Under the pieces are notes generated by a model. The model was not told where the DNA came from. It made no database searches and worked only from the letters and a program-made list of their open reading frames with translations. This document shows, piece by piece, positions 8,117-16,414 of a stretch of 22,560 nucleotides of DNA. The position numbers were made by a program, and so were the translations under genes. The stretch is from JAVMKJ01 sp031732875 (lineage in GTDB: Bacteria; Pseudomonadota; Gammaproteobacteria; Competibacterales; Competibacteraceae). Numbering within the stretch: position 1 is the stretch's first letter; each line of letters begins with the position of its first letter. The stretch covers positions 1-22,560 of the forward strand of contig JAVMKL010000195.1 of NCBI GenBank assembly GCA_031732875.1, read 5' to 3'.

Positions 8117-8362
8117 ATGCAAGCTCAAGATATCGAGCGTCTGATCGAGGAACAATTGCCGGGCGCGCGGGTCTTGGTCCGCGGCGATGACGGCGTCCAT
8201 TTTGAAGCCGTGGTCGTCAGCGATCATTTCGTCGGCAAATCGCTGGTGCAGCAGCACCGACTGGTGTACGCGGCCCTGGGCGGGAGGATGGAACGCGAGG
8301 AAATCCACGCCCTGTCCCTCAAGACCTATACGCCGGATGCCTGGCGAAAACTACCATCCTGA
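8117..8362 (+). CDS. ibaG: BolA-family protein IbaG
   Basis: An 81-residue BolA-family protein of the IbaG (YrbA) type. These proteins bind [2Fe-2S] clusters together with monothiol glutaredoxins and take part in Fe-S trafficking and acid response. H28 (GDDGVHFEAVVVS) and the near-invariant H64 (EIHALSLKTYTPDAW) are the expected ligand positions. An in-frame GTG at 8105 would add four residues; the ATG at 8117 agrees better with family length. The ribosome site is weak (GTGGG, 7 nt upstream). Its position between mlaB and murA is the classic location for ibaG. Confidence 0.9.
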   Translation: MQAQDIERLIEEQLPGARVLVRGDDGVHFEAVVVSDHFVGKSLVQQHRLVYAALGGRMEREEIHALSLKTYTPDAWRKLPS

Positions 8363-8381
8363 TGCCAGGAACGATGCCTTC

Positions 8382-9641
8382 ATGAGCAAGTTGATCATCA
8401 ACGGAGGAGTTCCCCTGCAGGGCGAACTGCGGGCCTCCGGCGCCAAGAACGCCGTACTGCCAATCCTGGCCGCCACCCTCCTGGCCGATGGGCCGGTGAC
8501 CATCCGCAACGTCCCTCACTTGCAGGATGTCACCACCACCATGGAACTCCTGGGCCGCATGGGCGTGGATCTGGTAGTGGACGAGAAGATGAACATCCAG
8601 GTGGACCCGCGCCCGATCCGGAGTTTCCAGGCACCCTACGAACTGGTGCGAACCATGCGCGCCTCGATTCTGGTGTTGGGACCACTGCTGGCCCGCTTCG
8701 GCCAAGCCGAGGTCTCGCTGCCCGGCGGATGCGCCATCGGCTCGCGACCGGTGAACCTTCACATCAAGGGCCTGGAGGCGATGGGCGCCGACATCAAGGT
8801 CGAGAACGGCTATATTCGCGCCAGCGCCGGCCGCCTGAAAGGGGCACACATCGTCCTGGATCTGGTCACGGTGACCGGCACTGAAAACCTGCTGATGGCC
8901 GCTGCCCTGGCTCGGGGCACGACCATCATCGAGAACGCCGCCCGCGAGCCGGAAGTGGTGGATCTGGCCGAATGTCTGAATGCCATGGGCGCCCGGATCG
9001 AGGGGGCCGGAACCGACACCTTGGTGGTACAAGGCGTCGAACGCCTCAACGGCACCCGCTATCAGGTATTGCCGGATCGCATCGAAACCGGCACCTATCT
9101 GCTCGCCGGCGTGATCACCGGCGGCCGGGTCAAAGTCAAGGATACCCGCCCGGAGAATCTGGAAGCGGTCCTGCTCAAACTCGAGGAAGCCGGCGTCTGG
9201 GTCAACACCGGTCCCGACTGGATCGAAGTCGACATGAACGGTGGCCGGCCCAAGGCCGTGCGCATCCGCACCGCGCCCTACCCCGCTTTCCCCACCGACA
9301 TGCAGGCGCAGTTCGTCGCTCTCAACGCCGTCGCCGAGGGCGTCGGCATGATCACCGAGACGGTGTTCGAGAACCGTTTCATGCACGTCCAGGAACTGCA
9401 CCGGATGGGCGCGCAAATCGAACTGGAAGGCAACACCGCCGTCAGCATCGGCGTCCCCAAACTGACCGGGGCGCCGGTGATGGCCACCGACTTGCGCGCC
9501 TCGGCCAGCCTGATCCTGGCGGCGCTGGTCGCGGACGGCGACACGATCGTGGACCGCATTTACCACATCGACCGCGGCTACGACTGCATCGAGGAGAAGC
9601 TGTCGCATCTGGGCGCGCGCATCCGCCGGACCGCGGGATAA
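8382..9641 (+). CDS. murA: UDP-N-acetylglucosamine 1-carboxyvinyltransferase MurA
   Basis: A 419-residue cytosolic enzyme, identical in length to E. coli MurA, that transfers enolpyruvate from PEP to UDP-GlcNAc in the first committed step of peptidoglycan synthesis. K22 lies in SGAKNAVLP. The catalytic cysteine, target of fosfomycin, is C117 in LPGGCAIGSRPV. An aspartate at this site would confer resistance, but it is cysteine here. The open frame extends 65 codons upstream over ibaG, but the ATG at 8382 gives the standard N-terminus and has AGGA upstream. Other family blocks include ASAGRLKGAHI and TAPYPAFPTDMQAQ. Confidence 0.97.
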   Translation: MSKLIINGGVPLQGELRASGAKNAVLPILAATLLADGPVTIRNVPHLQDVTTTMELLGRMGVDLVVDEKMNIQVDPRPIRSFQAPYELVRTMRASILVLGPLLARFGQAEVSLPGGCAIGSRPVNLHIKGLEAMGADIKVENGYIRASAGRLKGAHIVLDLVTVTGTENLLMAAALARGTTIIENAAREPEVVDLAECLNAMGARIEGAGTDTLVVQGVERLNGTRYQVLPDRIETGTYLLAGVITGGRVKVKDTRPENLEAVLLKLEEAGVWVNTGPDWIEVDMNGGRPKAVRIRTAPYPAFPTDMQAQFVALNAVAEGVGMITETVFENRFMHVQELHRMGAQIELEGNTAVSIGVPKLTGAPVMATDLRASASLILAALVADGDTIVDRIYHIDRGYDCIEEKLSHLGARIRRTAG

Positions 9642-9648
9642 GCCCACG

Positions 9649-10281
9649 ATGACCGCGCTGCTGACCATCGCCTTGTCGAAGGGCCGTATCTTCAAGGAAA
9701 CCCTGCCCCTGCTGGCCGCGGCGGGCATCGTGCCGGCCGACGATCCCGAAACCAGCCGCAAGCTGATTCTCGACACCACTCAGGCCGATGTGAAACTGGT
9801 CATCATCCGCGCCACCGACGTGCCGACCTACGTGCAGTACGGCGCCGCCGATCTGGGCGTGGCCGGCAAGGACGTGCTGATGGAACACGGTGGCGAGGGA
9901 CTGTACGAACCGCTGGATTTGAACATCGCCCGCTGTCGGCTCATGGTGGCCGGCGATCCCAACCATCGTCCCCGTTTGAGCCGACCACGCATCGCCACCA
10001 AATACGCCAACACCACCCGGCGCTGGTTCGCCGACCAGGGCCGGCAGGTGGAAGTCATCAAGCTGTACGGCTCGATGGAACTGGCGCCGCTGGTGGGCCT
10101 GGCCGACTATATCGTCGATGTGGTGGATACCGGCAATACCTTGAAAGCCAACGGCCTGGCGCCACTGGAGCATATCGCCGACATCAGTTCGCGATTGATC
10201 GTCAACAAGGCCGCCATGAAAATGAAGCACGCCCGGATCAAGGCCATTATGGAACGAATGGCGGCCGCGGTAACGGCTTGA
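9649..10281 (+). CDS. hisG: ATP phosphoribosyltransferase, short form HisG
   Basis: A 210-residue catalytic subunit for the first step of histidine synthesis (PRPP + ATP to phosphoribosyl-ATP). It is the short HisG type that lacks the C-terminal ACT-like regulatory domain of the roughly 300-residue E. coli enzyme, so by family rules it should need HisZ, which is not in this window. Landmarks are IALSKGRIFKETLPLL at the N-terminus, YGAADLGVAGKDVL, and the PRPP-binding loop DVVDTGNTLKANGL. It starts 7 nt after murA and ends in tandem TGA-TAG stops. Confidence 0.95.
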   Translation: MTALLTIALSKGRIFKETLPLLAAAGIVPADDPETSRKLILDTTQADVKLVIIRATDVPTYVQYGAADLGVAGKDVLMEHGGEGLYEPLDLNIARCRLMVAGDPNHRPRLSRPRIATKYANTTRRWFADQGRQVEVIKLYGSMELAPLVGLADYIVDVVDTGNTLKANGLAPLEHIADISSRLIVNKAAMKMKHARIKAIMERMAAAVTA

Positions 10282-10331
10282 TAGCGACTCCGTCCAGACC
10301 GTCCGATTTTGACCGACCCCGGAGAGTATCC

Positions 10332-11645
10332 ATGCCGGACATCCAACGCCTGAACACCGCCGATGCCGATTTCTGGGCTCGCCTGGAAGCTCTGACCGCT
10401 TGGGAGGGCGTCGCCGACGAGGCCGCGACCGTCGCGGTGCGCGAAATCATCGCCCAGGTGCGCGGGCGCGGCGATGACGCGCTGTTGGAATACACCCGCC
10501 GTTTCGACCGGACGGAGGTCGCTCGAGCCGCCGATCTGGAAATCCCCGCCGAACGGTTGCACCAAGCGCTGATCGCCATCCCCGCCCACCAGCGCGCGGC
10601 GCTGGAAACCGCCGCCGCCCGCATCCGCGCCTACGCCGAGCGGCAGAAACTGGAATCCTGGAGCTTCACCGAAGCCGATGGAACGGTGCTCGGCCAGCAA
10701 GTGACGCCGCTGGATCGGGTCGGCCTGTATGTGCCCGGCGGCAAGGCGGCCTATCCGTCCTCGGTGTTGATGAACGCCATTCCCGCCAAAGTCGCCGGAG
10801 TAGCGGAAATCGTGATGGTCGTACCGACGCCGGGTGGCGCGTTGAATGAACTGGTCTTGGCCGCCGCCGCCGTGGCAGGGGTGGGCCGGGCATTTGCCCT
10901 CGGCGGAGCGCAGGCGGTCGCCGCGCTGGCTTACGGTACCGCCACCGTGCCGCGCGTCGACAAGATCGTCGGGCCGGGCAACATTTACGTCGCCGCCGCC
11001 AAACGGCAAGTGTTCGGCACGGTCGGCATCGACATGATCGCCGGCCCGTCGGAAATCCTGGTGGTCTGCGACGGGCTGACCGACCCCGACTGGATCGCCA
11101 TGGATTTGTTCTCGCAGGCCGAACACGACGAGGACGCCCAGCCGATCCTGATCAGTCCCGATCCAGCGTTTCTGGAGCGGGTCGCGGCCAGCATCGAACG
11201 ACTGTTGCCGGAGATGGAGCGGCGGGAGATCATCGAAGCCTCGCTGAACCGGCGGGCGGCGCTGATCCAGACGCGCGACCTGACCGAAGCCGCGCAAGTG
11301 GTCAATTTCATTGCGCCCGAGCATTTGGAACTGTCGGTTGAAAAGCCAGAAGAACTGCTGCCGCTGATTCGCCATGCGGGCGCGATCTTCATGGGCCGTT
11401 ACACCGCCGAGGCGCTGGGCGATTACTGCGCCGGCCCCAACCACGTGCTGCCGACTTCGCGCACGGCGAGGTTTTCCTCGCCGCTGGGCGTTTGCGACTT
11501 CCAGAAACGCACCAGCCTGATTCATTGCTCGCCGGCTGGAGCCTCGACCCTGGGCCGCACGGCGTCGGTACTGGCGCGCGGCGAAGGTCTAAGCGCTCAC
11601 GCGCGCTCCGCGGAGTACCGCGTACCAGGAGCGACTCGTGGGTAG
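10332..11645 (+). CDS. hisD: Histidinol dehydrogenase HisD
   Basis: A 437-residue zinc enzyme that oxidises L-histidinol to histidine in two NAD-dependent steps. Zinc and catalytic residues are all present: Q262 and H265 (SQAEHDEDAQ), E330-H331 (APEHLEL), D364 (ALGDYCAGPNH) and H423. The NAD-binding region includes GLYVPGGKAAYPSSVLMN and GPGNIYVAAAKR. The ATG at 10332 is chosen over an in-frame TTG at 10278 because GGAG lies 7 nt upstream and the protein then matches family length. Its last 8 nt overlap the GTG start of hisC. Confidence 0.96.
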   Translation: MPDIQRLNTADADFWARLEALTAWEGVADEAATVAVREIIAQVRGRGDDALLEYTRRFDRTEVARAADLEIPAERLHQALIAIPAHQRAALETAAARIRAYAERQKLESWSFTEADGTVLGQQVTPLDRVGLYVPGGKAAYPSSVLMNAIPAKVAGVAEIVMVVPTPGGALNELVLAAAAVAGVGRAFALGGAQAVAALAYGTATVPRVDKIVGPGNIYVAAAKRQVFGTVGIDMIAGPSEILVVCDGLTDPDWIAMDLFSQAEHDEDAQPILISPDPAFLERVAASIERLLPEMERREIIEASLNRRAALIQTRDLTEAAQVVNFIAPEHLELSVEKPEELLPLIRHAGAIFMGRYTAEALGDYCAGPNHVLPTSRTARFSSPLGVCDFQKRTSLIHCSPAGASTLGRTASVLARGEGLSAHARSAEYRVPGATRG

Positions 11646-12705
11646 CCGCTACTGGAGTCCCGTGGTGCATCGGCTCACGCCCTATGTGCCGGGCGAGCAG
11701 CCAAAACTCAGCAATTTGGTCAAGCTCAACACCAACGAAAATCCCTACGGACCCTCGCCACAAGTCCTGGCGGCGATCCAGGCCGAGCTGTCCGACGCGC
11801 TGCGACTATACCCGGACCCGAACGCCGAACGCCTGAAGCAGGCCATCGCCGACTATTACAGCGTCACGCCGGCGCGGGTGTTCGTCGGCAACGGTTCGGA
11901 CGAAGTGCTGGCACATGTCTTCCACGGTCTGTTCCAGCACCCGGCGCCCTTGCTGTTTCCCGACATCACCTACAGCTTCTACCCGGTCTACTGCGGCCTG
12001 TACGGCATCGACTTCGTCACCGTGCCGCTGGCCGATGATCTCACCCTGCGCGTCGCCGACTACCCGCGGCCGAACGGCGGCATCATCTTCGCCAACCCGA
12101 ACGCGCCCACCGGCTGCCTGCTGCCGCTGCCCGACATCGACTGGCTACTCCAGCACAACCGGGATTCCGTGGTGGTGGTCGACGAGGCCTACATCGACTT
12201 TGGCGGCGAAACCGCCATCACGCTGGTGGACCGTTACCCGAACCTGCTGGTGACGCAGACGCTGTCCAAATCGCGTTCGCTGGCCGGGCTGCGCGTCGGG
12301 CTGGCAGTGGGACACCCCGAACTCATCGAGGCGCTGGAGCGAATCAAGAACAGCTTCAACTCCTACCCGCTGGACCGCCTGGCCATCGCCGGCGCGGTGG
12401 CGGCCTTCGCCGACCGCGAGCACTTCGAGCGGACCCGTCAGGCGGTGATCGCCAGCCGCGTCGAGCTGGTCGCCGCGCTGGCGGAACTCGGCTTCGAGGT
12501 GTTGCCCTCGGCGGCGAATTTCGTCTTCGCCCGCCATCCACGCCGGGACGCCGCCGCGCTGGCCGCCGCGCTGCGCGGGCGCCACGTGATCGTGCGCCAT
12601 TTCCGTCAGCCGCGCATCGACCAGTTCCTGCGCATCACCGTCGGCGACCCCGAACAGAACGCGGCGTTGCTTGCGGCGCTCGGCCAAATCCTGGCGGGTG
12701 GTTGA
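11638..12705 (+). CDS. hisC: Histidinol-phosphate aminotransferase HisC
   Basis: A 355-residue PLP-dependent class I/II aminotransferase converting imidazole-acetol phosphate and glutamate to histidinol phosphate. The Schiff-base lysine is K211 in TLSKSRSLAGLRVG. NTNENPYGPS, GNGSDEVL, FANPNAPTG and VDEAYIDF mark the cofactor and substrate sites. The start is a GTG with AGGAG 6 nt upstream, placed inside the end of hisD, so translation is probably coupled. Together with hisG and hisD it forms the partial his cluster found next to murA in many gammaproteobacteria. Confidence 0.95.
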   Translation: MGSRYWSPVVHRLTPYVPGEQPKLSNLVKLNTNENPYGPSPQVLAAIQAELSDALRLYPDPNAERLKQAIADYYSVTPARVFVGNGSDEVLAHVFHGLFQHPAPLLFPDITYSFYPVYCGLYGIDFVTVPLADDLTLRVADYPRPNGGIIFANPNAPTGCLLPLPDIDWLLQHNRDSVVVVDEAYIDFGGETAITLVDRYPNLLVTQTLSKSRSLAGLRVGLAVGHPELIEALERIKNSFNSYPLDRLAIAGAVAAFADREHFERTRQAVIASRVELVAALAELGFEVLPSAANFVFARHPRRDAAALAAALRGRHVIVRHFRQPRIDQFLRITVGDPEQNAALLAALGQILAGG

Positions 12706-12706
12706 C

Positions 12707-13465
12707 ATGCGGCTCGCCGATCTGGTCGCCTACACCGACCGTCTGCTGGCCGCCGACACCTTCAGCGACTACTGCCCGAACGGCCTGCAGGTAGAGGGTC
12801 GCCCGGAGGTTGAAACGCTGGTCGGCGGCGTCACTGCCTGCCAGGCGCTGCTGGACGCGGCGGTGGAGCGCGGAGCCGACGCCGTGCTGGTGCATCACGG
12901 CTGGTTCTGGAAGGGCGAAGACCCGCGCGTCGTCGGCATGAAACACCGGCGCCTCGCCACCCTGCTCCGCCACGACTTCAGCCTGATCGCCTACCACCTG
13001 CCGCTGGACGCCCACCCCGAACTCGGTAACAACGCCCAACTCGCCCGACTGCTCGACCTGACCGTCACCGGCACCGCCGGCGGCAACAGCCGCGCGCCGG
13101 GACTGGTCATGCTGGGCGAACTGGCGGAAGCCGTCGACGGAGATGCGTTCGCCGCCCGAATCGAAACCCGGCTACAACGGAAACCGTTGCATATCCCCGG
13201 TAGCGACACACCGATTCGCCGGCTGGCCTGGTGCACCGGCGCCGCGCAATCCTGCATCGAAACGGCGCTCCAGGAAGGCGTGGAGGCATTTCTCACGGGC
13301 GAGGCGTCGGAACAGACGGTGCATTTCGCCCGCGAGAACGGCCTGCATTTCTTCGCCGCCGGCCATCACGCCACCGAACGCCATGGCGTCCAGGCCTTGG
13401 GCGTGCATCTGGCCCAGCAATTCGCGTTGCGCTTCATTTTCGTCGATATCGACAACCCGGTTTGA
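12707..13465 (+). CDS. Nif3-like dinuclear metal center protein (YbgI/DUF34 type)
   Basis: A 252-residue Nif3/YbgI-family protein. Members form toroidal hexamers with a dinuclear metal site, and their biochemical role is unsettled (a GTP cyclohydrolase I type 2-like role has been proposed). Candidate metal ligands are H63-H64 (LVHHGWFWKG), D101 (HLPLDAHPELGNN) and H220/E224 (GHHATERHG). The motif NGLQVEG at about 25-31 is the usual N-terminal signature. An in-frame TTG at 12671 lies inside hisC; the ATG one base after the hisC stop is preferred. It is the last gene of the long plus-strand run. Confidence 0.92.
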   Translation: MRLADLVAYTDRLLAADTFSDYCPNGLQVEGRPEVETLVGGVTACQALLDAAVERGADAVLVHHGWFWKGEDPRVVGMKHRRLATLLRHDFSLIAYHLPLDAHPELGNNAQLARLLDLTVTGTAGGNSRAPGLVMLGELAEAVDGDAFAARIETRLQRKPLHIPGSDTPIRRLAWCTGAAQSCIETALQEGVEAFLTGEASEQTVHFARENGLHFFAAGHHATERHGVQALGVHLAQQFALRFIFVDIDNPV

Positions 13466-13506
13466 GCGCGGGCTTCCTCGAAGCGCCGCCTGAAGCGACA
13501 AGCACA

Positions 13507-13536
13507 TAGACCCAAATACCCGCCGTGAGGTATAGT
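13507..13536 (+). promoter_or_regulatory. Candidate sigma-70 promoter for petABC
   Basis: TAGACC (13507-13512) and TATAGT (13531-13536) are separated by 18 bp; four of six and five of six positions match consensus. It lies in the 263-nt gap between the Nif3 gene and petA and would give a leader of about 185 nt. No other good pair was seen in the gap. Confidence 0.45.
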
Positions 13537-13581
13537 TTTACCCTAGCCGTGGGAACCAAGGGAGCCTGCTTCGGTGGATTT

Positions 13582-13599
13582 CGCGCCCCACATGGCGCG
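13582..13599 (+). other. Perfect GC hairpin in the petABC leader
   Basis: CGCGCC/GGCGCG, six base pairs around a six-base loop, lies about 130 nt upstream of petA and downstream of the candidate promoter. There is no following T-run, so it is not an intrinsic terminator. It may be a leader structure or chance in GC-rich DNA. Confidence 0.3.
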
Positions 13600-13728
13600 C
13601 CCGCCGCAACATATCGGGTTTGATACGAACCTGGCTTCCGGCCTGTCTCCAGCGAAGAAGAAGACCGTGCTTACCCATTAATTACCAACCCTTCAACATT
13701 AACTATAAATCCACACAGGAGACTGCGT

Positions 13729-14328
13729 ATGAGTACGGTAGAGGACGTCGATCTCGGCAGACGCCGCTTTCTGACCGCTACAGCTACCGTGGTCGGCGGC
13801 GTAGGCGTGGCGTTCGTCGCCGTTCCATTTTTGAAATCCTGGTCGCCCAGCGAGCGCGCCAAGGCCGCCGGCGCGCCGGTGGAAGCGGACATCAGCAAGC
13901 TGGAAGATGGTGCCATGATGACCGTCGAATGGCGCGGCAAACCGGTCTGGCTGCTGAAGCGCACCAAGAAAATGCTGGACGACCTGCCCGGACTTAAGGA
14001 TCAGTTGCTCGATCCCAACTCCGAAATGGCCAGCCAGCAACCCAAGTACGCCCAGAACGCCTACCGCTCCATCAAGCCCGACGTGCTGGTGCTGGTCGGC
14101 ATCTGCACCCACCTCGGTTGCTCGCCCACTTTCCGACCCGACGTGGCGCCGGCCGATCTAGGTCCGGCTTGGAAGGGCGGCTTTTTCTGCCCCTGCCACG
14201 GCTCCCGCTTCGACCTGGCCGGGCGGGTCTACAAGGGTGTTCCCGCGCCGTCGAATCTGGAGGTACCCTCCTACCGGTTCCTGAGCGACTCCCGCGTACT
14301 GATTGGCGTTAATCCGGAGGCTGCATAA
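13729..14328 (+). CDS. petA: Ubiquinol-cytochrome c reductase Rieske iron-sulfur subunit
   Basis: A 199-residue Rieske protein of the cytochrome bc1 complex, carrying electrons from ubiquinol to cytochrome c1. The N-terminus has a twin-arginine-like RRRFLTAT signal followed by one transmembrane helix (about 14-35) that stays as anchor. The [2Fe-2S] ligands are C126 and H128 in CTHLGC and C154 and H157 in CPCHGS; C131 and C156 form the stabilising disulfide. AGGAG 7 nt before the ATG supports the start. Its TAA stop overlaps the petB ATG by one base. Confidence 0.96.
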   Translation: MSTVEDVDLGRRRFLTATATVVGGVGVAFVAVPFLKSWSPSERAKAAGAPVEADISKLEDGAMMTVEWRGKPVWLLKRTKKMLDDLPGLKDQLLDPNSEMASQQPKYAQNAYRSIKPDVLVLVGICTHLGCSPTFRPDVAPADLGPAWKGGFFCPCHGSRFDLAGRVYKGVPAPSNLEVPSYRFLSDSRVLIGVNPEAA

Positions 14329-15572
14329 TGGCAAACACACAAGGCACGACCGGTCTGGTCGGCTGGATTGACGAACGCTTCCCGCTGACCAAGTCGATCC
14401 GCGAGCACCTGACCGAATATTACGCGCCGAAGAACTTCAATTTCTGGTACTTCTTCGGCTCGCTGGCACTGCTGGCGCTGGTCAACCAGATTCTGACCGG
14501 CATCTGGCTGACCATGAGTTACAAACCCTCGGCCGCCGATGCCTTCGCCTCGGTCGAGTACATCATGCGCGACGTGGACTGGGGCTGGCTGATCCGCTAC
14601 ATGCATTCCACCGGCGCCTCGGCCTTCTTCATCATGGTCTACCTGCACATGTACCGCGCCCTGATCTACGGCTCCTATAAGAAGCCACGCGAGCTGATCT
14701 GGATTTTTGGCGTGCTGATCTTCCTCGCCCTCATGGCGGAAGCCTTCATGGGCTACCTGCTGCCTTGGGGTCAAATGTCGTTCTGGGGCGCGCAGGTGAT
14801 CATCAACCTGTTCAGCGCGCTCCCCGTCGTCGGACCGGATCTGTCGGTCTGGATTCGCGGCGATTACGTGGTGTCGGATGCCACCCTGAACCGCTTTTTC
14901 TCGCTGCACGTGATCGCCCTGCCGCTGGTCCTGCTGGGACTGGTGGTCGCCCACATCCTCGCCCTGCACGAAGTCGGCTCCAACAATCCTGATGGCGTCG
15001 AAATCAAGAAGGTCAAGGGCGCGGACGGCAAACCGCTCGATGGCATCCCCTTCCATCCCTACTACACCGTCAAGGATTTGGTCGGCGTGGTGGTGTTTCT
15101 GCTCTTCTTCTCGGTAGTGATTTTCTTCATGCCCGAGATGGGCGGCTATTTCCTCGAACACCCGAACTTCGACCCGGCCGATCCGCTGAAGACTCCGCCG
15201 CATATCGCCCCGGTGTGGTACTTCACGCCGTTCTACGCCATTCTGCGGGCGGTACCGTCCTTCGCGGGCACGCAGGTCTGGGGCGTGTTGGCCATGGGCG
15301 CCGCCATCGTCATGCTGTTCTTCCTGCCGTGGCTGGATCGCAGTCCGGTCAAATCGATCCGCTATCGCGGTTTTGCCTTCAAGCTGGTCCTGGCGGCGTT
15401 CGTGATCTCGTTCCTGATCCTGGGTTATCTGGGCGCGTTACCGACCACCCCGGCCCGCACCAGCCTGGCTCAGATTTGCTCCGCGATCTACTTCTTGTTC
15501 TTCCCGGCGCTGTGGCTGCTGCCAATGTTCGAAAAGACCAAGCCAGTTCCGGAAAGGGTGACTTCAAAATGA
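14328..15572 (+). CDS. petB: Cytochrome b subunit of the bc1 complex
   Basis: A 414-residue polytopic membrane protein with the two b hemes and both quinone sites. Heme ligands are H93 and H107 in one helix and H194 and H209 in another. The second pair is 15 residues apart, one more than in mitochondrial-type cytochrome b. The Qo-site motif is PVWY (APVWYFTPFYAILR) in place of PEWY. FMGYLLPWGQMSFWGAQVI is the usual cd1/Qo segment. The gene is coupled to petA (TAATG) and petC (ATGA), so the three subunits are made together. Confidence 0.96.
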   Translation: MANTQGTTGLVGWIDERFPLTKSIREHLTEYYAPKNFNFWYFFGSLALLALVNQILTGIWLTMSYKPSAADAFASVEYIMRDVDWGWLIRYMHSTGASAFFIMVYLHMYRALIYGSYKKPRELIWIFGVLIFLALMAEAFMGYLLPWGQMSFWGAQVIINLFSALPVVGPDLSVWIRGDYVVSDATLNRFFSLHVIALPLVLLGLVVAHILALHEVGSNNPDGVEIKKVKGADGKPLDGIPFHPYYTVKDLVGVVVFLLFFSVVIFFMPEMGGYFLEHPNFDPADPLKTPPHIAPVWYFTPFYAILRAVPSFAGTQVWGVLAMGAAIVMLFFLPWLDRSPVKSIRYRGFAFKLVLAAFVISFLILGYLGALPTTPARTSLAQICSAIYFLFFPALWLLPMFEKTKPVPERVTSK

Positions 15573-16312
15573 AAAAAATCATCTTTGCACTCGCATTTCT
15601 GGTCTTGCCGGCGCTGACCGCGGCATCTGGCGGAGAAGGCTATCCCCTGATCAAGGCGCCCATCGACCTGCAAAATAAAGCCTCGCTGCAACGGGGCGCC
15701 AGGTTGTTTGTCAACTATTGCATGGGGTGTCATTCGCTGGAGCACCAGCGCTACAATCGGATGGCCCGTGACATCGGCCTGACCGAAGACCAGGTCAAGG
15801 ACAACCTGATCTTCACCGGCGCCAAAGTCGGCGACCTGATGAAAAACGCCATGCCCAAGACCGAGGCCAAGCAGTGGTTCGGCGTCGTCCCGCCCGACCT
15901 GACCCTGATCGCCCGGTCGCGCGGGACAGATTATCTCTACACCTATTTGCAAACCTTCTATCTGGATCCCAGCCGGCCGTTCGGCGTGAACAACGCGGCG
16001 TTTCCAAACGCCGGCATGCCGCACGTGCTGTGGGAACTGCAGGGGATGCAAAAACCGGTCTATGAGGTTCACAAGGACGCGGCAGGCCACGAAGCCAAGG
16101 TTCTCAAGGATTTTGAACTGGTTCAGCCGGGCAGCATGAGCCCACCCGAATTCAGGGAAGCGATGGTGGATTTGGTGAACTTCCTGGCCTACGTCGGCGA
16201 ACCCATCCAGTTGGAACGCCAGCGGATCGGGATTTGGGTCGTGTTGTTCCTGGCCCTAGCCTGCGTGGTGTTCTATCTGCTCAAGAAGGAATACTGGAAG
16301 GACGTGCATTAA
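15569..16312 (+). CDS. petC: Cytochrome c1 subunit of the bc1 complex
   Basis: A 247-residue periplasmic heme protein. A Sec signal peptide covers about residues 1-19, the single heme c site is C51-M-G-C54-H55, and a C-terminal transmembrane anchor at about 222-240 is followed by a basic/aromatic end. The likely sixth heme ligand is the methionine in PGSMSPPEF. It accepts electrons from the Rieske subunit and passes them to soluble cytochrome c. The ATG overlaps the petB stop by 4 nt (ATGA). The open frame extends far upstream within petB, but only this start gives a signal peptide. Confidence 0.95.
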   Translation: MKKIIFALAFLVLPALTAASGGEGYPLIKAPIDLQNKASLQRGARLFVNYCMGCHSLEHQRYNRMARDIGLTEDQVKDNLIFTGAKVGDLMKNAMPKTEAKQWFGVVPPDLTLIARSRGTDYLYTYLQTFYLDPSRPFGVNNAAFPNAGMPHVLWELQGMQKPVYEVHKDAAGHEAKVLKDFELVQPGSMSPPEFREAMVDLVNFLAYVGEPIQLERQRIGIWVVLFLALACVVFYLLKKEYWKDVH

Positions 16313-16414
16313 TGCGCGGCTTTCGCCGGGGAGCGAACAGCCCTCCGGCGGATCCCGCCAACCCTCTCTCCTCCATCCGGAGATCTCCCGGTTACCCCTG
16401 CCAACAAACCCGCC

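Noticed and set aside
8382..9641. A fosfomycin-resistant MurA variant
   Set aside because: The catalytic position is cysteine (C117), not aspartate.
8319..9779. A 486-codon antisense frame over murA
   Set aside because: It mirrors murA codon structure, has no domain and runs into hisG; the sense gene is certain.
10278..10331. An upstream TTG start for hisD
   Set aside because: The ATG at 10332 has a proper ribosome site and gives the family length.
10107..11525. A 472-codon antisense frame over hisG and hisD
   Set aside because: Composition typical of an antisense shadow; both sense genes are certain.
13468..13490. GCTTC-CTC-GAAGC hairpin after the Nif3 gene as a terminator
   Set aside because: Only five pairs and no T-run follows; it does not meet the usual intrinsic terminator form.
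16373..16392. GGAGATCTCC palindrome upstream of sspB as an operator
   Set aside because: A 10-bp palindrome alone is weak evidence, its flanks do not extend the symmetry, and no regulator or promoter context supports it.
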